Shown here one piece after another: positions 34,148 to 42,899 of a stretch of DNA of 64,000 nucleotides. The notes beneath the pieces are model-generated. The model had not been told where the DNA came from, made no database searches, and saw only the letters and a program-made list of their open reading frames with translations. Both the position numbers and the translations under genes were made by a program. How positions within the stretch are numbered: the first letter of the stretch is position 1; every line of letters begins with the position of its first letter. The DNA comes from JAFAGX01 sp035622175. Lineage in GTDB: Bacteria; Acidobacteriota; Terriglobia; Terriglobales; Acidobacteriaceae. Location of the stretch: positions 1 to 64,000 of the forward strand of contig DASPVV010000076.1 in NCBI GenBank assembly GCA_035622175.1, read 5' to 3'.

Positions 34148-34996
34148 TTACTGAAACAACTTCAACACGTTCTGCTGCAGCTGCTGCGATTCTTGCAATG
34201 CTGCAATACCGGTTTGCTGCAGAATGCTGTACTTGGACAGGTTGGACGTCTCTTCACCCATGTTCGCCGCCATGATGGAATTCTCGGCATTCGTCAGGTT
34301 GGTGATCTGAACGTTCATGACGTTGATCGCCGAGGAAAGCTGATTGGAATCAGCTCCGAGATCACCTCGAAGTTGGGCGATACCTTGGATGGCGTTGTTG
34401 AGAGAGGTCATGGCTAGAATCGCACTTGCGGAGCTGCCCAGGTTGTCGCTGGCGATGCTGATGGTCGAAGTGCCAACGACTCCCAGGGAGGCCGAGCTTA
34501 CGGTGCCGAAAGCAACGCTCACCAGGTTGACGCCGGCGGAGGTGGAATCGCTCATGTAGATGGTGACGGTGGTGCTGCTGAAGATCGCCTGCCCGTTGTA
34601 GGTGGTGTTGGAGCCGATGCTATCGATTTCCGCGGCAATGGAAGAGAATTCGGCTTGCAGGGCGGTTCGCTGCTCATCGCTGATGGTACCGTTGGCCGAC
34701 TCCGTGGCCAAGCTGACGGCGCTGTTCAGCAGGGCTGTGATCTGAGACAGGGCGCCGTCGGCGACCTGCAGTTCACCCACGCCATCGGTGGCATTCTGCA
34801 CCGATTGTGTGAGCGCGGTGACGTTTGCTTCCAATCCATTGGCAATGGCCAACCCGGCTGGATCGTCCGCTCCGGTATTGATGCGCGCGCCGGAAGACAG
34901 AGCGGTTAGAGTCGAGTTCAGAGCAGTCTGAGTCAAGCCCAACTGGTCCTCTGCTTGCAGTGCCGGGATGTCGTTCAAAATAGTAAGTGATCCCAT
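34148..34996 (-). CDS. fliC: Flagellin FliC
   Basis: The 282-residue protein has the conserved flagellin ends: N-terminal LTALSSGARINTGADDPAGLAIANG near 30-54, and C-terminal MNVQITNLTNAENSIMAANM, then LQQTGIAALQESQQLQQNVLKLF. The variable middle is short, so the filament surface is compact and rich in Ser and Thr. Those residues could be glycosylated by the two transferases upstream. A ribosome site AAGGAGAC precedes ATG 34996, and a sigma28-like -10 lies 104 bases upstream. Confidence 0.96.
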   Translation of the reverse strand: MGSLTILNDIPALQAEDQLGLTQTALNSTLTALSSGARINTGADDPAGLAIANGLEANVTALTQSVQNATDGVGELQVADGALSQITALLNSAVSLATESANGTISDEQRTALQAEFSSIAAEIDSIGSNTTYNGQAIFSSTTVTIYMSDSTSAGVNLVSVAFGTVSSASLGVVGTSTISIASDNLGSSASAILAMTSLNNAIQGIAQLRGDLGADSNQLSSAINVMNVQITNLTNAENSIMAANMGEETSNLSKYSILQQTGIAALQESQQLQQNVLKLFQ

Positions 34997-35099
34997 CGAA
35001 AGGTCTCCTTATATTCAAAGTCCGCCTGCATCGAGGTTCCCGGCTTACTGCAAGTGCCAGAAGCTCCCCATCGAGCAGGAGGTTGCTACACGGGATTAC

Positions 35100-35127
35100 C
35101 TATCGGCACTTTCTTGTCGTCCAATCA
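35100..35127 (-). promoter_or_regulatory. Probable sigma28 promoter of fliC
   Basis: Read leftward the -10 is GCCGATAG (35107-35100), the same as before the repeat protein at 47.4 kb. The -35 position, 12 bases upstream, reads TGATTGGA and matches TAAAGTTT poorly. The -10 and the expected regulon make it plausible. The remainder of 34997-35216 shows no gene. Confidence 0.45.
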
Positions 35128-35216
35128 GCCTTCCACATCACCGAAGTAACCGGTCGACACCCAAGCCATAGCGCTCAATTCCCGAAAACACCTGCCGCCA
35201 GCACGGGCCTGCGCAC

Positions 35217-36578
35217 TCAGGGGTGTTCAGCGGCTCCGTCCCCCTCTTCATCGGTCCGTTTCAACCGCATCGTTTCGGCTTCGGCATACGCATCCCGCAA
35301 CTCCGGCGATTGCGGGAAAAGCAGAAGGCCATGCGACAGAACGTCAGCCGTTCGTTCCCATTGTTGCAATTGCGCCCGTATGCTCGCCGCGCGCAAAAAG
35401 AACTTGGGATTGGGCGACGCCTGGGCCAGATCCTCGGCTACCTCCGCGGCCTCCGGTAATCGGTTGGCCATGATGCAAGCTTTCATCAGCCGGTCATGGA
35501 TGGCGAACGTTCCCGGAGCCGCTCGGGCTGCGCGCCGCAGCTTGCCTAGCCCAGCGTTTTTCTGACCCGCCTTGACCTCCATGTACCCCAGTTTGCTTTC
35601 GAGCAGCGGATCCCCCGTCCCTATCCACCTGAGGGCGCGCCGATAGGCCAGTCGGGCCTCCTGCAGGCGGCCCAAGCCTTGGAGGGCATCTCCTTTGAGC
35701 TGTTCGCGCAGAGCCGTGACTTTGCCTTGGCGTCGATCCTGTTCGAGTGCGGTCAAGGCTTCGGGGTATTTCCCCAGATCGACGAAGATCATCCCCGTGA
35801 ACAGCCAGGCCTCCGCTGCCCGGGGCTCCAAAGCCAGGCAGCGTGCGAAGCAACGCAAACCCTCTAGGGCATTCTTGCCGCATTCGTACTCCTGCAGGCC
35901 AAGCAGCGCCCAGCCCAGAGGATCGTCGGGGTGCTCCTGTACTCTTAAGCGAAGAAGATCGTGATAGAGCACGGCCTTGGCGTCTCGGACTGGTGCCTCG
36001 GCGAGCTGGCCAAAGTGGTGGATACAAAAGTTCGCGCTCGCAAGCTTGTATCCCAAGGCGGAAACCTGATTTTCGACCAGCTCGTGCACGCGGCCTGCGA
36101 AGTAGATGTTTGGATGCCGGCGGAAAAAGCGACAGTTCTCATGGGTGAAGTATGCGGGGGCACCCTTGGCCCTCGGGTGCCTTCCGTCGTTGGGAACGGA
36201 AGTGCGATCCCAGCCTCGACCAAACCGGTGTCCTACGTAATTGCGGATCGGAGTCACATAGCCACCTACCTCCGCCGCGTGCAGGAGCTGGGGTATGCTT
36301 TTCAGCCCGTCGCGATCCAATTCCTCGTCGGCGTCGAGAACCAGAACCCAATCGGTTTGGACCGGTTCGAGTGCGGCGTTGCGGGCCTTTGCGAAATCGT
36401 TTTCCCAGGGCACGGAAATGATGTTTGCCTTGAACTCCCGCGCGATCTGACAGGTGTTGTCGGTCGAGCCGGTGTCGCCAATCACGATCTGCTCGACCAC
36501 CCCGTGCACACTCTCGAGACAGGGGCGGAGGGTATCCGCGCCGTTCTTTACGATCATGGAGAGACCGACGCTTGGCAT
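35217..36578 (-). CDS. TPR-containing family 2 glycosyltransferase (first copy)
   Basis: From ATG 36578 behind GGAGG the product has 453 residues. The GT2 domain (1-230) begins VGLSMIVKNGADTLRPCLES and has DTGSTDNT and the metal-binding DADEELD motif near 90-97. A helical TPR part (260-440) follows. Such SunS/Tgl-like fusions modify proteins or glycans. Because it is next to fliC it may glycosylate flagellin (inference). It is a paralogue of the next gene, which lies 19 bases upstream. A longer frame upstream has no ribosome site and overlaps that gene. Confidence 0.82.
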   Translation of the reverse strand: MPSVGLSMIVKNGADTLRPCLESVHGVVEQIVIGDTGSTDNTCQIAREFKANIISVPWENDFAKARNAALEPVQTDWVLVLDADEELDRDGLKSIPQLLHAAEVGGYVTPIRNYVGHRFGRGWDRTSVPNDGRHPRAKGAPAYFTHENCRFFRRHPNIYFAGRVHELVENQVSALGYKLASANFCIHHFGQLAEAPVRDAKAVLYHDLLRLRVQEHPDDPLGWALLGLQEYECGKNALEGLRCFARCLALEPRAAEAWLFTGMIFVDLGKYPEALTALEQDRRQGKVTALREQLKGDALQGLGRLQEARLAYRRALRWIGTGDPLLESKLGYMEVKAGQKNAGLGKLRRAARAAPGTFAIHDRLMKACIMANRLPEAAEVAEDLAQASPNPKFFLRAASIRAQLQQWERTADVLSHGLLLFPQSPELRDAYAEAETMRLKRTDEEGDGAAEHP

Positions 36579-36597
36579 GGTGGGTTCCTCCGAAAAC

Positions 36598-37962
36598 TCA
36601 GCCTGCGGCCTGATTGGCAGATCCGTCCGGTTGTTGGCTAGCACCGCTTCGGTGCCGCTCCACCTCGGTCCAGGCCCCCCGCAACTCTCGGGAGTCGGGG
36701 AAGAGTTTGAGAGCGTCTTCGAGCAGCCTCTCCGATCTCTCCCATTGCTTGAGCTGGGCGCGAATGCTGGCGGCACGGAGAAATACTCTCGGATGGCGGA
36801 GACACCCGGCAAACCGTTCGGCCGCTTCCGCAGCTCCGGACAAATCCTTGGCCACCAACAACGCCTTCACCAGCCGGTCGTGAAGTTCTGCTTGGTGGGG
36901 GGCCTCCTCCACCGCTCGCCGCAGCCGGGCGAACCCCGCCTCGAAGTCTCCCATGCGCACTTCGGTAAGCCCCAACCGGCTTTGGACCACCGGGCCGTCT
37001 TCCCCGAGACTCAGAGCATTCTGGTAAGCGCTGCGAGCTTGCGTGATCTGTCCCAGGTTGTAATAGGCATCGCCTTTCAGGCGCTCGCGGTATCCGGTGG
37101 CCTCGTCTCTCGCCACCACCTGCTCGAGAGCTAACAGAGCATCGAAGGGGCGGCCCAAATCGAGGTGAATCATCGCCATAAACAGCCAGCCGCGGGTAAA
37201 CGGGGGATGTAGTTTCACACATTGCTCGAAGTAGGACAAGGCAACGTCACGGTTTTGGAAGGTTTGGTATTCCAGGAGACCCAGCTCAAACCAAGCAAAG
37301 GGATTGTCGGCTTCCTCTTTCAACTTAAGCTGCCCCAAAGCCCGGTAAAGCACGGCTTTCCTAGCCCGAACCTCAAGACCACGAAAATACCCGAAGTGAT
37401 GAATCACAAGGTCTGAGGGAACATATTTCAGGCCCAGCAGGCTAATCCGATATTCGACCAGTTCGTGCAAACGCCCGAAGAAATAGACCCTAGGATTCCG
37501 GCGAAACAGCCGAATGTTCTGCTGGTCGTGATAGCAAGCAGCGGTTTTGGCACGCTCCGGGGGCGAGGAGACGGGCTGGCCTGCGTGCTCCAGGAAATAC
37601 GATGTCTTCTCCGGCATGTAGTCCCGGACTGTCACCACATAGCCGCCGTCTATATCCGGATCGGCCAGAAGCGCAGGCAGGAGGGGTTTGGCGGCGGCAT
37701 CCAATTCTTCGTCCGCGTCAAGCACCAGAACCCAGTCGGTGGTCATGGGCGCGAGAGCGGCATTGCGCGCCTTGGCAAAGTGATGTTCCCAGGGCACGGT
37801 GAGGACGGTTGCCCCAAATTCCCGCGCAATCCCAACCGTGCCGTCGGTCGAGCCCGTGTCGGCGATCACGATCTGGCTCACCAGGTCGCGCACACTGGTG
37901 AGGCAGGCTCGAAGCGTGTGCTCCTCATTCTTTACGATCATGGACAGGCCGAGCGTCGCCAT
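36598..37962 (-). CDS. TPR-containing family 2 glycosyltransferase (second copy)
   Basis: This 454-residue product shares the architecture of the downstream gene and is clearly paralogous: LGLSMIVKNEEHTLRACLTS at the N-terminus, DTGSTDGT, and LVLDADEELDAA near 88-99. A TPR-like C-terminal half includes RVFLRAASIRAQLKQWERSE, closely matched in the sister protein. Two such enzymes could add successive sugars. Translation from ATG 37962 is chosen because the glycosyltransferase fold begins there. The ribosome site is weak. Confidence 0.82.
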   Translation of the reverse strand: MATLGLSMIVKNEEHTLRACLTSVRDLVSQIVIADTGSTDGTVGIAREFGATVLTVPWEHHFAKARNAALAPMTTDWVLVLDADEELDAAAKPLLPALLADPDIDGGYVVTVRDYMPEKTSYFLEHAGQPVSSPPERAKTAACYHDQQNIRLFRRNPRVYFFGRLHELVEYRISLLGLKYVPSDLVIHHFGYFRGLEVRARKAVLYRALGQLKLKEEADNPFAWFELGLLEYQTFQNRDVALSYFEQCVKLHPPFTRGWLFMAMIHLDLGRPFDALLALEQVVARDEATGYRERLKGDAYYNLGQITQARSAYQNALSLGEDGPVVQSRLGLTEVRMGDFEAGFARLRRAVEEAPHQAELHDRLVKALLVAKDLSGAAEAAERFAGCLRHPRVFLRAASIRAQLKQWERSERLLEDALKLFPDSRELRGAWTEVERHRSGASQQPDGSANQAAG

Positions 37963-38317
37963 AGGGTGTTGGGTGCGTAAATTAACGCTGGATTGGAATT
38001 TTGGGCTTGCGTGTAACCAGCCGCGGTGACGACAGCACTTGGCATACCATGCCCATCGCGGCTTCGATCCCCCCGTAACCGGTCGGAAGTATCTCCCGAA
38101 CAAGGCGATAGGTTTGGCCATTTCCCCTCGCCTGCCGCCGCACCCGACCTAGCGATTAGAGGCAGATGAGGCAGCCGGATTGCACACGCCGCATGCAGTC
38201 TTTCGTCGCAGGGGGAAGCTCGCTGCTTACGCCGAGGGACTGGTGTTCGAGCAAGATAGAACGCAGAAGTTCGAAGCGCGGGGTTTCGATCTTTTCTCTC
38301 GGAAGGGAGTGTGACCT
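37963..38317. other. Divergent intergenic region, no gene seen
   Basis: These 355 bases separate the leftward glycosyltransferases from the rightward methyltransferase. GGCA-N5-TGCC occurs at 38041-38053 (TTGGCA and TGCCCA arms), reminiscent of the flagellar dyad core, but eight matched bases are expected about once by chance in a window this size. No sigma28 or sigma54 promoter is evident. Confidence 0.35.
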
Positions 38318-39046
38318 TTGAGCAACGCACTACAACAACCAGCCAGCTGGCGGATGACGGAAGCCCCAGCGGCAAGAATGCCACGAAAACTGAACTTAGG
38401 GAGCGGCAAGGACTGGCGCGAGGATTATTTCAACGCTGATGTTGCCGCCTGCTGGGAGCCAGACGCAGTGCTGGATTTCAATCTCCCGCTGCCCATCGGC
38501 CAGCCGTTGGCTACGGCGCGTTTCGGAACGGTGGTTCTCGAAAACCACTCCTTCGAAGAGATCCTCGCTCTGGACACGCTCGAGCTCATCCCAAACCTCA
38601 TGACGGCCATGACTTCGTGCCTGAACCTGCTCAGGGTCGGCGGCTTGTTTCGCATCACTGTCCCCTACGACCTCTCCTGGGGAGCCTGGCAGGACCCTGC
38701 CCATGTGCGCGCCTTCAACGAGCGCAGCTGGCTTTATTACACGGATTGGTTCTGGTACATGGGCTGGAGGGAAGCACGCTTTGACATTGCTCACTTCGAA
38801 CTGGGCTTGAGCCCGATCGGCGAAGCCTTGAAGAAGCAGCGGGTGGTTGGCGCGGACTTGGCTCGTTGTCCCCGGGCCATCGACCAGATGCGAGTGGTCT
38901 TGCGGAAACGTTGGTTGACGGAGGCAGAAAAGCAGCAGGTGGGGGCTTTTCTGAAGCGGCCGAATCCCACCCCAGATCCCGTAGCTTCGATCCAAGTTAC
39001 GCCGATCGGGGAAAATGTCGCGCCCGGTCTGGCAGCGGCGCTTTGA
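38318..39046 (+). CDS. SAM-dependent methyltransferase-like protein
   Basis: The 242-residue protein begins with the class I SAM-binding motif RKLNLGSGKDWREDYFNADV near 23-42. It then shows LRVGGLFRITVPYDLSWGAW near 104-123, a post-motif typical of methyltransferases in sugar biosynthesis clusters. The best start is TTG 38318 with GGAAGGGAG upstream. ATG 38354 is a shorter option. It lies between the flagellin-modification genes and the stator operon, so methylation of flagellin sugars or protein is possible. The substrate is unknown. Confidence 0.65.
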   Translation: MSNALQQPASWRMTEAPAARMPRKLNLGSGKDWREDYFNADVAACWEPDAVLDFNLPLPIGQPLATARFGTVVLENHSFEEILALDTLELIPNLMTAMTSCLNLLRVGGLFRITVPYDLSWGAWQDPAHVRAFNERSWLYYTDWFWYMGWREARFDIAHFELGLSPIGEALKKQRVVGADLARCPRAIDQMRVVLRKRWLTEAEKQQVGAFLKRPNPTPDPVASIQVTPIGENVAPGLAAAL

Positions 39047-39070
39047 GAACTTGATCCGAAGTGCCGATCG
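39043..39070 (+). promoter_or_regulatory. Possible sigma28 promoter of flbD-motA-motB
   Basis: The -10 is GCCGATCG at 39063-39070 and the -35 position is TTGAGAAC, spaced 12 bases as in the stronger sites. The -35 is poor. It overlaps the end of the methyltransferase gene. Confidence 0.35.
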
Positions 39071-39118
39071 ATGTGCTCTCGCGTACAGGTCGGCAGCTTC
39101 ACCAGGGAAGAGCGTGTT

Positions 39119-39406
39119 GTGATTCATCTGACCCGACTCAACAGTCAAGCGTTTGCGGTCAACTCCGACCTCATTAAGTTCATCGAGAATGCGCCGGACA
39201 CCGTCCTTACTTTGACCAGCGGGGAGAAAATCATCGTGCGCGAAAGTACCGACCAAGTCGTGGAGCGCATCATTGCGTTCCGGCGCGCTGTACTGGCAGG
39301 CCTGCTCCCGGTTGGGAACGATCCCAATTTCGCCGCCGCGGCCCTGGCGCGACGAGAGGTGGCCGGCCCCAGCAATCCTGCTGTCGAGGGCCCGCATCGT
39401 GGATAA
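39119..39406 (+). CDS. flbD: FlbD-family flagellar protein
   Basis: This 95-residue product (from GTG 39119, behind AGGGAAGAG) matches the short FlbD family: IHLTRLNSQAFAVNSDLIKF, then IENAPDTVLTLTSGEKIIVRE and VVERIIAFRRAV. Small FlbD proteins of unknown detailed role often precede motA. They are unrelated to the Caulobacter activator of the same name. ATG 39071 would add 16 unconserved residues. The motA start lies inside its last codons. Confidence 0.85.
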   Translation: MIHLTRLNSQAFAVNSDLIKFIENAPDTVLTLTSGEKIIVRESTDQVVERIIAFRRAVLAGLLPVGNDPNFAAAALARREVAGPSNPAVEGPHRG

Positions 39407-40169
39407 GAGCACCATTGTTGGCATCTTTTTCGCCCTCGGTGGAATCGTCGCCGGCTTGCTCATGGAGGGGGGCAGGATCGCCCAAATCCTTCAACCCACC
39501 GCCGCCATGATCGTCTTCGGTGGAACTCTCGGCGCGGTGCTAGTGCAATTCCCGCTCCCCATCGTTCTGCAAGCCTTCAAACAGCTGGCCCAGGTTTTTC
39601 TGGACCGCGGCGACGATCCCACGGCGCTGGTCAAGGAGCTGGTGAAATACGCCCAGCGGGCGCGGGTGAGTGGAATCGTTTCGCTCGACTCCGAGCTGCG
39701 CAAGATTAACGATCCTTTCCTGAAGAAAACTTTAATGCTGGCGGTGGATGGCACCGAGCCGCGGGAACTTCGAAAAATCATGGAGCCCGAGTTAGACAAC
39801 CACGCCGAACGCGCAGAAAAAATTGCCCAAGTCTTCGAATCTGCCGGGGGCTTTGCCCCGACGATCGGCATCATCGGCGCGGTTCTGGGTTTGATTCAGG
39901 TGATGCAACACCTAGGGAACATCGATGAAGTCGGGCGCGGCATCGCGGTAGCGTTCGTGGCCACCATCTACGGGGTGGGTTCGGCCAACCTCCTGTTTCT
40001 GCCTTCCTCCGGAAAGCTGAAAATCAAGAGCCGCAACGAGCAAGTGCTGCGGGAGATGACGCTCGACGGAGTCATTTCGATCCTCGAAGGCATCAATCCG
40101 CGCATGCTGGAGGCGAAGCTGTCCGGGTACTTAGTCGAGCAGGAGCATGCGGAGCCGCAAAAAGCATGA
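39399..40169 (+). CDS. motA: Stator protein MotA (PomA/MotP-like)
   Basis: The 256-residue product starts at GTG 39399 (MDKSTIVGIFFALGGIVAG), overlapping flbD by 8 bases. It has four membrane helices, a cytoplasmic loop (MEPELDNHAERAEKIAQVFE) and the conserved block FAPTIGIIGAVLGLIQVMQHL near 156-176. Length and sequence resemble the PomA/MotP lineage rather than E. coli MotA. Paired with the MotB-like gene next to it, it should form an ion channel that drives the motor. The ion used cannot be read with certainty. Confidence 0.92.
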   Translation: MDKSTIVGIFFALGGIVAGLLMEGGRIAQILQPTAAMIVFGGTLGAVLVQFPLPIVLQAFKQLAQVFLDRGDDPTALVKELVKYAQRARVSGIVSLDSELRKINDPFLKKTLMLAVDGTEPRELRKIMEPELDNHAERAEKIAQVFESAGGFAPTIGIIGAVLGLIQVMQHLGNIDEVGRGIAVAFVATIYGVGSANLLFLPSSGKLKIKSRNEQVLREMTLDGVISILEGINPRMLEAKLSGYLVEQEHAEPQKA

Positions 40170-40972
40170 GCCGCCGAGTCAAAGTGCACGCGCGCGCCAA
40201 CCATGAGCGTTGGCTCATCTCCTACGCCGACTTTATCACTCTGCTGTTCGCCTTTTTCGTAGTGCTCTACGCTTCCGCCCAAACCGATAACAAAAGAATT
40301 GCCCGAGTTTCTGCGGCCATCGAGGGGGGATTCCAGCAACTGGCAGCCTTTGCCGGCAGGGGCACGGGAAGCCTTGTGCTTCCCGCGATTCAGGAAACGC
40401 AGCAAAAACCGCTGGCCCCGTCCTCGGTAGCAGAGCCAGCCCGGGGCACCGGGCCGGGCGGCACCTATAGCCCGGATGTCAATCTCCTCAAGCGTCAGCT
40501 GGAACAAGCGCTCGGCGAGGAGATCGAGAAACACGAGGTCGAGATGCGAACCACGCCCGAAGGCCTGGTCGTCAGCCTGCGCGAGGTGGGCTTTTTTAAC
40601 AGCGGAGAGGCTACGCTTCTCCCGGATGGCCGCAATACGCTGACTCGCATTGCGGCCATTCTCACGGCCAGGGGATTTCATATTCGGGTGGAAGGAAACA
40701 CCGACAATAAGCCGATTCACACCAGGCGCTTCAAATCCAACTGGGAGTTGTCCACGGCGCGGGCGACAGAAGTGGTTTCCCTGTTGATTGAAAAACACGG
40801 CTTCGATCCACGGCTGGTGAGTGCGGCAGGGTATTCCGAATATCGGCCGATTGCCACGAATGATACCGAAGAGGGCCGCCGCAGCAACCGTCGGGTCGAC
40901 CTTGTCGTCGTTGCCCGGACGAGCCCCGAGGGTGCCAGCGCGGATTCCTCCGGCTCTTCCGCGGTGCGATGA
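40166..40972 (+). CDS. motB: Stator protein MotB (first pair)
   Basis: The 268-residue protein has an N-terminal membrane helix with the essential aspartate (D22 in WLISYADFITLLFAFFVVLY), a linker and an OmpA-like peptidoglycan-binding domain (IRVEGNTDNKPI, NWELSTARATEVV, GYSEYRPIA). It anchors the stator to the cell wall and carries the ion. It overlaps its motA partner by four bases. Confidence 0.95.
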   Translation: MSRRVKVHARANHERWLISYADFITLLFAFFVVLYASAQTDNKRIARVSAAIEGGFQQLAAFAGRGTGSLVLPAIQETQQKPLAPSSVAEPARGTGPGGTYSPDVNLLKRQLEQALGEEIEKHEVEMRTTPEGLVVSLREVGFFNSGEATLLPDGRNTLTRIAAILTARGFHIRVEGNTDNKPIHTRRFKSNWELSTARATEVVSLLIEKHGFDPRLVSAAGYSEYRPIATNDTEEGRRSNRRVDLVVVARTSPEGASADSSGSSAVR

Positions 40973-41092
40973 GGCGGTAAGTGTTGCGGTCGCGACAAGA
41001 TTATGTCACGGGTTGAGATCTACTTAAGAAGAAGGGTAGCAGCGATCCCCCGGCTGCTTTCGGACCCGGATCGGGCGGGAGACTGACGAGCT

Positions 41093-41986
41093 ATGCTTGC
41101 GATTATCGGAATCGTAGTGGTCTTCGGCGCAGTCGTTAGCGGATATCTTATGGAACACGGCAATCTCAAGGTTCTGCTGCAGCCGGCCGAGCTCGTGATC
41201 ATCGCCGGTGCCGGGATTGGAACCGTGCTGATTGCGAATCCGTTGCACATCCTCAAAAAAATTGCGGCGGGGATTGCCGGGATCTTCCAAGGCTCGAGAA
41301 TCACAAAGCAATACTATCTTGAGTCTTTGAAAATGATGTTCACGCTCCTCACCAAGGCGCGCAACGAAGGACTCATGACGCTCGAATCTGACGTCGAAGA
41401 ACCCAAGAAGAGTCCGATCTTCTCCAAATACCCGAAGTTCTTGAAAGACCATCACGGGCTGTACTTTCTGTGTGACACTTTGCGCATGGCCGTGACCGGA
41501 TCGGACCCGTTTGACCTCGATCAGTTGATGGAATTGGACATGGAGGTCCATCACCACGACGCCACGCAACCCGTGGGCGCACTCACCACCATGGCCGAAT
41601 CTCTGCCTGGCTTGGGCATCGTGGCTGCCGTTCTGGGAGTTGTGATTACCATGGGGTCCTTAGGCGGGCCACCCGAAGAGATCGGCAAGAAGGTCGCGGC
41701 TGCGCTGGTCGGAACCTTTCTTGGCATCCTGCTCTGCTATGGCCTGGTTGGGCCGTGCGCGGCCAGCATGGCGAAAGCTGCGGAAGAGGAACGAGCCTAC
41801 CTGGGAGTTTTACGAGTCCTGCTGATTTCATTCTTGAAGGGGACCGCGCCCATCATGGCTGTCGAAGTCGGCCGCCGGGCCATTCCCGGACATCTGCGCC
41901 CGTCTTTTGTGGAAGTTGAGAAAACCTGCCGCGGCGGCGGAACCGATGCGAAGGCGAAGGCGGCTGCCGCCGCGCCGTCGTCCTAA
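41093..41986 (+). CDS. motA: Stator protein MotA (second, E. coli-like)
   Basis: The 297-residue product matches the longer proton-type MotA: GYLMEHGNLKVLLQPAELVI near 17-36, a large cytoplasmic loop with charged residues, and MAESLPGLGIVAAVLGVVIT near 166-185. It differs clearly from the first motA 0.9 kb upstream. A 120-base gap separates the pairs, so the second may have its own promoter. No clear sigma28 site was found there. Confidence 0.94.
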   Translation: MLAIIGIVVVFGAVVSGYLMEHGNLKVLLQPAELVIIAGAGIGTVLIANPLHILKKIAAGIAGIFQGSRITKQYYLESLKMMFTLLTKARNEGLMTLESDVEEPKKSPIFSKYPKFLKDHHGLYFLCDTLRMAVTGSDPFDLDQLMELDMEVHHHDATQPVGALTTMAESLPGLGIVAAVLGVVITMGSLGGPPEEIGKKVAAALVGTFLGILLCYGLVGPCAASMAKAAEEERAYLGVLRVLLISFLKGTAPIMAVEVGRRAIPGHLRPSFVEVEKTCRGGGTDAKAKAAAAAPSS

Positions 41987-41998
41987 CGGGGGCATGGG

Positions 41999-42793
41999 AT
42001 GTCCACGACTCGCCCGATCGTTATCGTCAAAAAGAAAGTAAGTCACGGCGGCCACCATGGCGGCGCCTGGAAGGTAGCCTACGCGGACTTCGTAACCGCC
42101 ATGATGGCGCTATTCATCGTGTTATGGCTGATGAACAGCAGCCGCCAGATCCAGGACGCCGTAGGCGGCTACTTTAAAGATCCCTCGGGAAATTCCAAGA
42201 TGGTGGGCACGGACCAGCGCGGCGCAGGCGACAACTTCATTGTCACCAAAGATAACATGGCGGAGCTGAAGGAGCAGCTGCAGAAGAGCGTCCGCCGCTT
42301 GAGCGACTTCGACAAGTTGAAGGACCACATCGAGATGACCATCACGTCGGAGGGCTTACGAATCGAACTGACTGAATCCGCGTCCGGAACCTTCTTTGAG
42401 GTCGGCAGCGCCAAGCCGAACCAGGATGGCAAAGAATTGCTGAGCCTTCTTGCCCAAGAACTCGGCAAACTCCCGAACAAACTCTCTATCGAAGGACATA
42501 CTGACTCGAAGCCTTATTCTCTAAGCACCAACTATGGGAATTGGGAACTTTCCGCAGATCGAGCCAACGCGGCTCGCCGTTTCATGCAACAAAACGGTGT
42601 GCGGCTGGACCAGGTCGCGCAGGTTCGAGGCTATGCCGACCAGAGGCTGCGCACACCCGCCGATCCATTGGCTCCATCTAACCGGCGTATCTCAGTCATT
42701 ATCCAGTACCTCGAGGTGAGTCTGGGCGCAAATGCGACCAGCGCTAAAGCGCAGGACGCAAAGCCAAGCGAAGCTTCCGCCCAGAAAAACTGA
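41999..42793 (+). CDS. motB: Stator protein MotB (second, E. coli-like)
   Basis: The 264-residue protein starts with a basic, His/Gly-rich tail and has the essential aspartate D30 in AYADFVTAMMALFIVLWLM. The periplasmic OmpA-like domain contains LSIEGHTDSKPY and NWELSADRANAARRFM. It pairs with the preceding MotA. Two converging hairpins follow the stop codon and probably end transcription. Confidence 0.94.
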   Translation: MSTTRPIVIVKKKVSHGGHHGGAWKVAYADFVTAMMALFIVLWLMNSSRQIQDAVGGYFKDPSGNSKMVGTDQRGAGDNFIVTKDNMAELKEQLQKSVRRLSDFDKLKDHIEMTITSEGLRIELTESASGTFFEVGSAKPNQDGKELLSLLAQELGKLPNKLSIEGHTDSKPYSLSTNYGNWELSADRANAARRFMQQNGVRLDQVAQVRGYADQRLRTPADPLAPSNRRISVIIQYLEVSLGANATSAKAQDAKPSEASAQKN

Positions 42794-42844
42794 GGGTGCG
42801 CTCGTCGGCCGGCATCGAGTTGCAGCTCGCTCTCTCCCTGCCGT

Positions 42845-42893
42845 CCGGGGTGGAACCCCGGCCGGATCACACAACCACCCCCCAAGGGGGTGG
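42845..42893. terminator. Two hairpins between convergent motB and TonB receptor
   Basis: CCGGGGT-GGA-ACCCCGG (42845-42861) and CCACCCCC-CAA-GGGGGTGG (42875-42893) are perfect stems of 7 and 8 pairs. No T run follows either one, so they may slow or end transcription from both sides without being classical intrinsic terminators. Confidence 0.5.
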
Positions 42894-42899
42894 CAGTCG

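Noticed and set aside
38041..38053. GGCA-N5-TGCC as a further activator site before the glycosyltransferases
   Set aside because: Only the 8-base core is matched, which is expected about once by chance in a sequence this long, and no sigma54 promoter is near.
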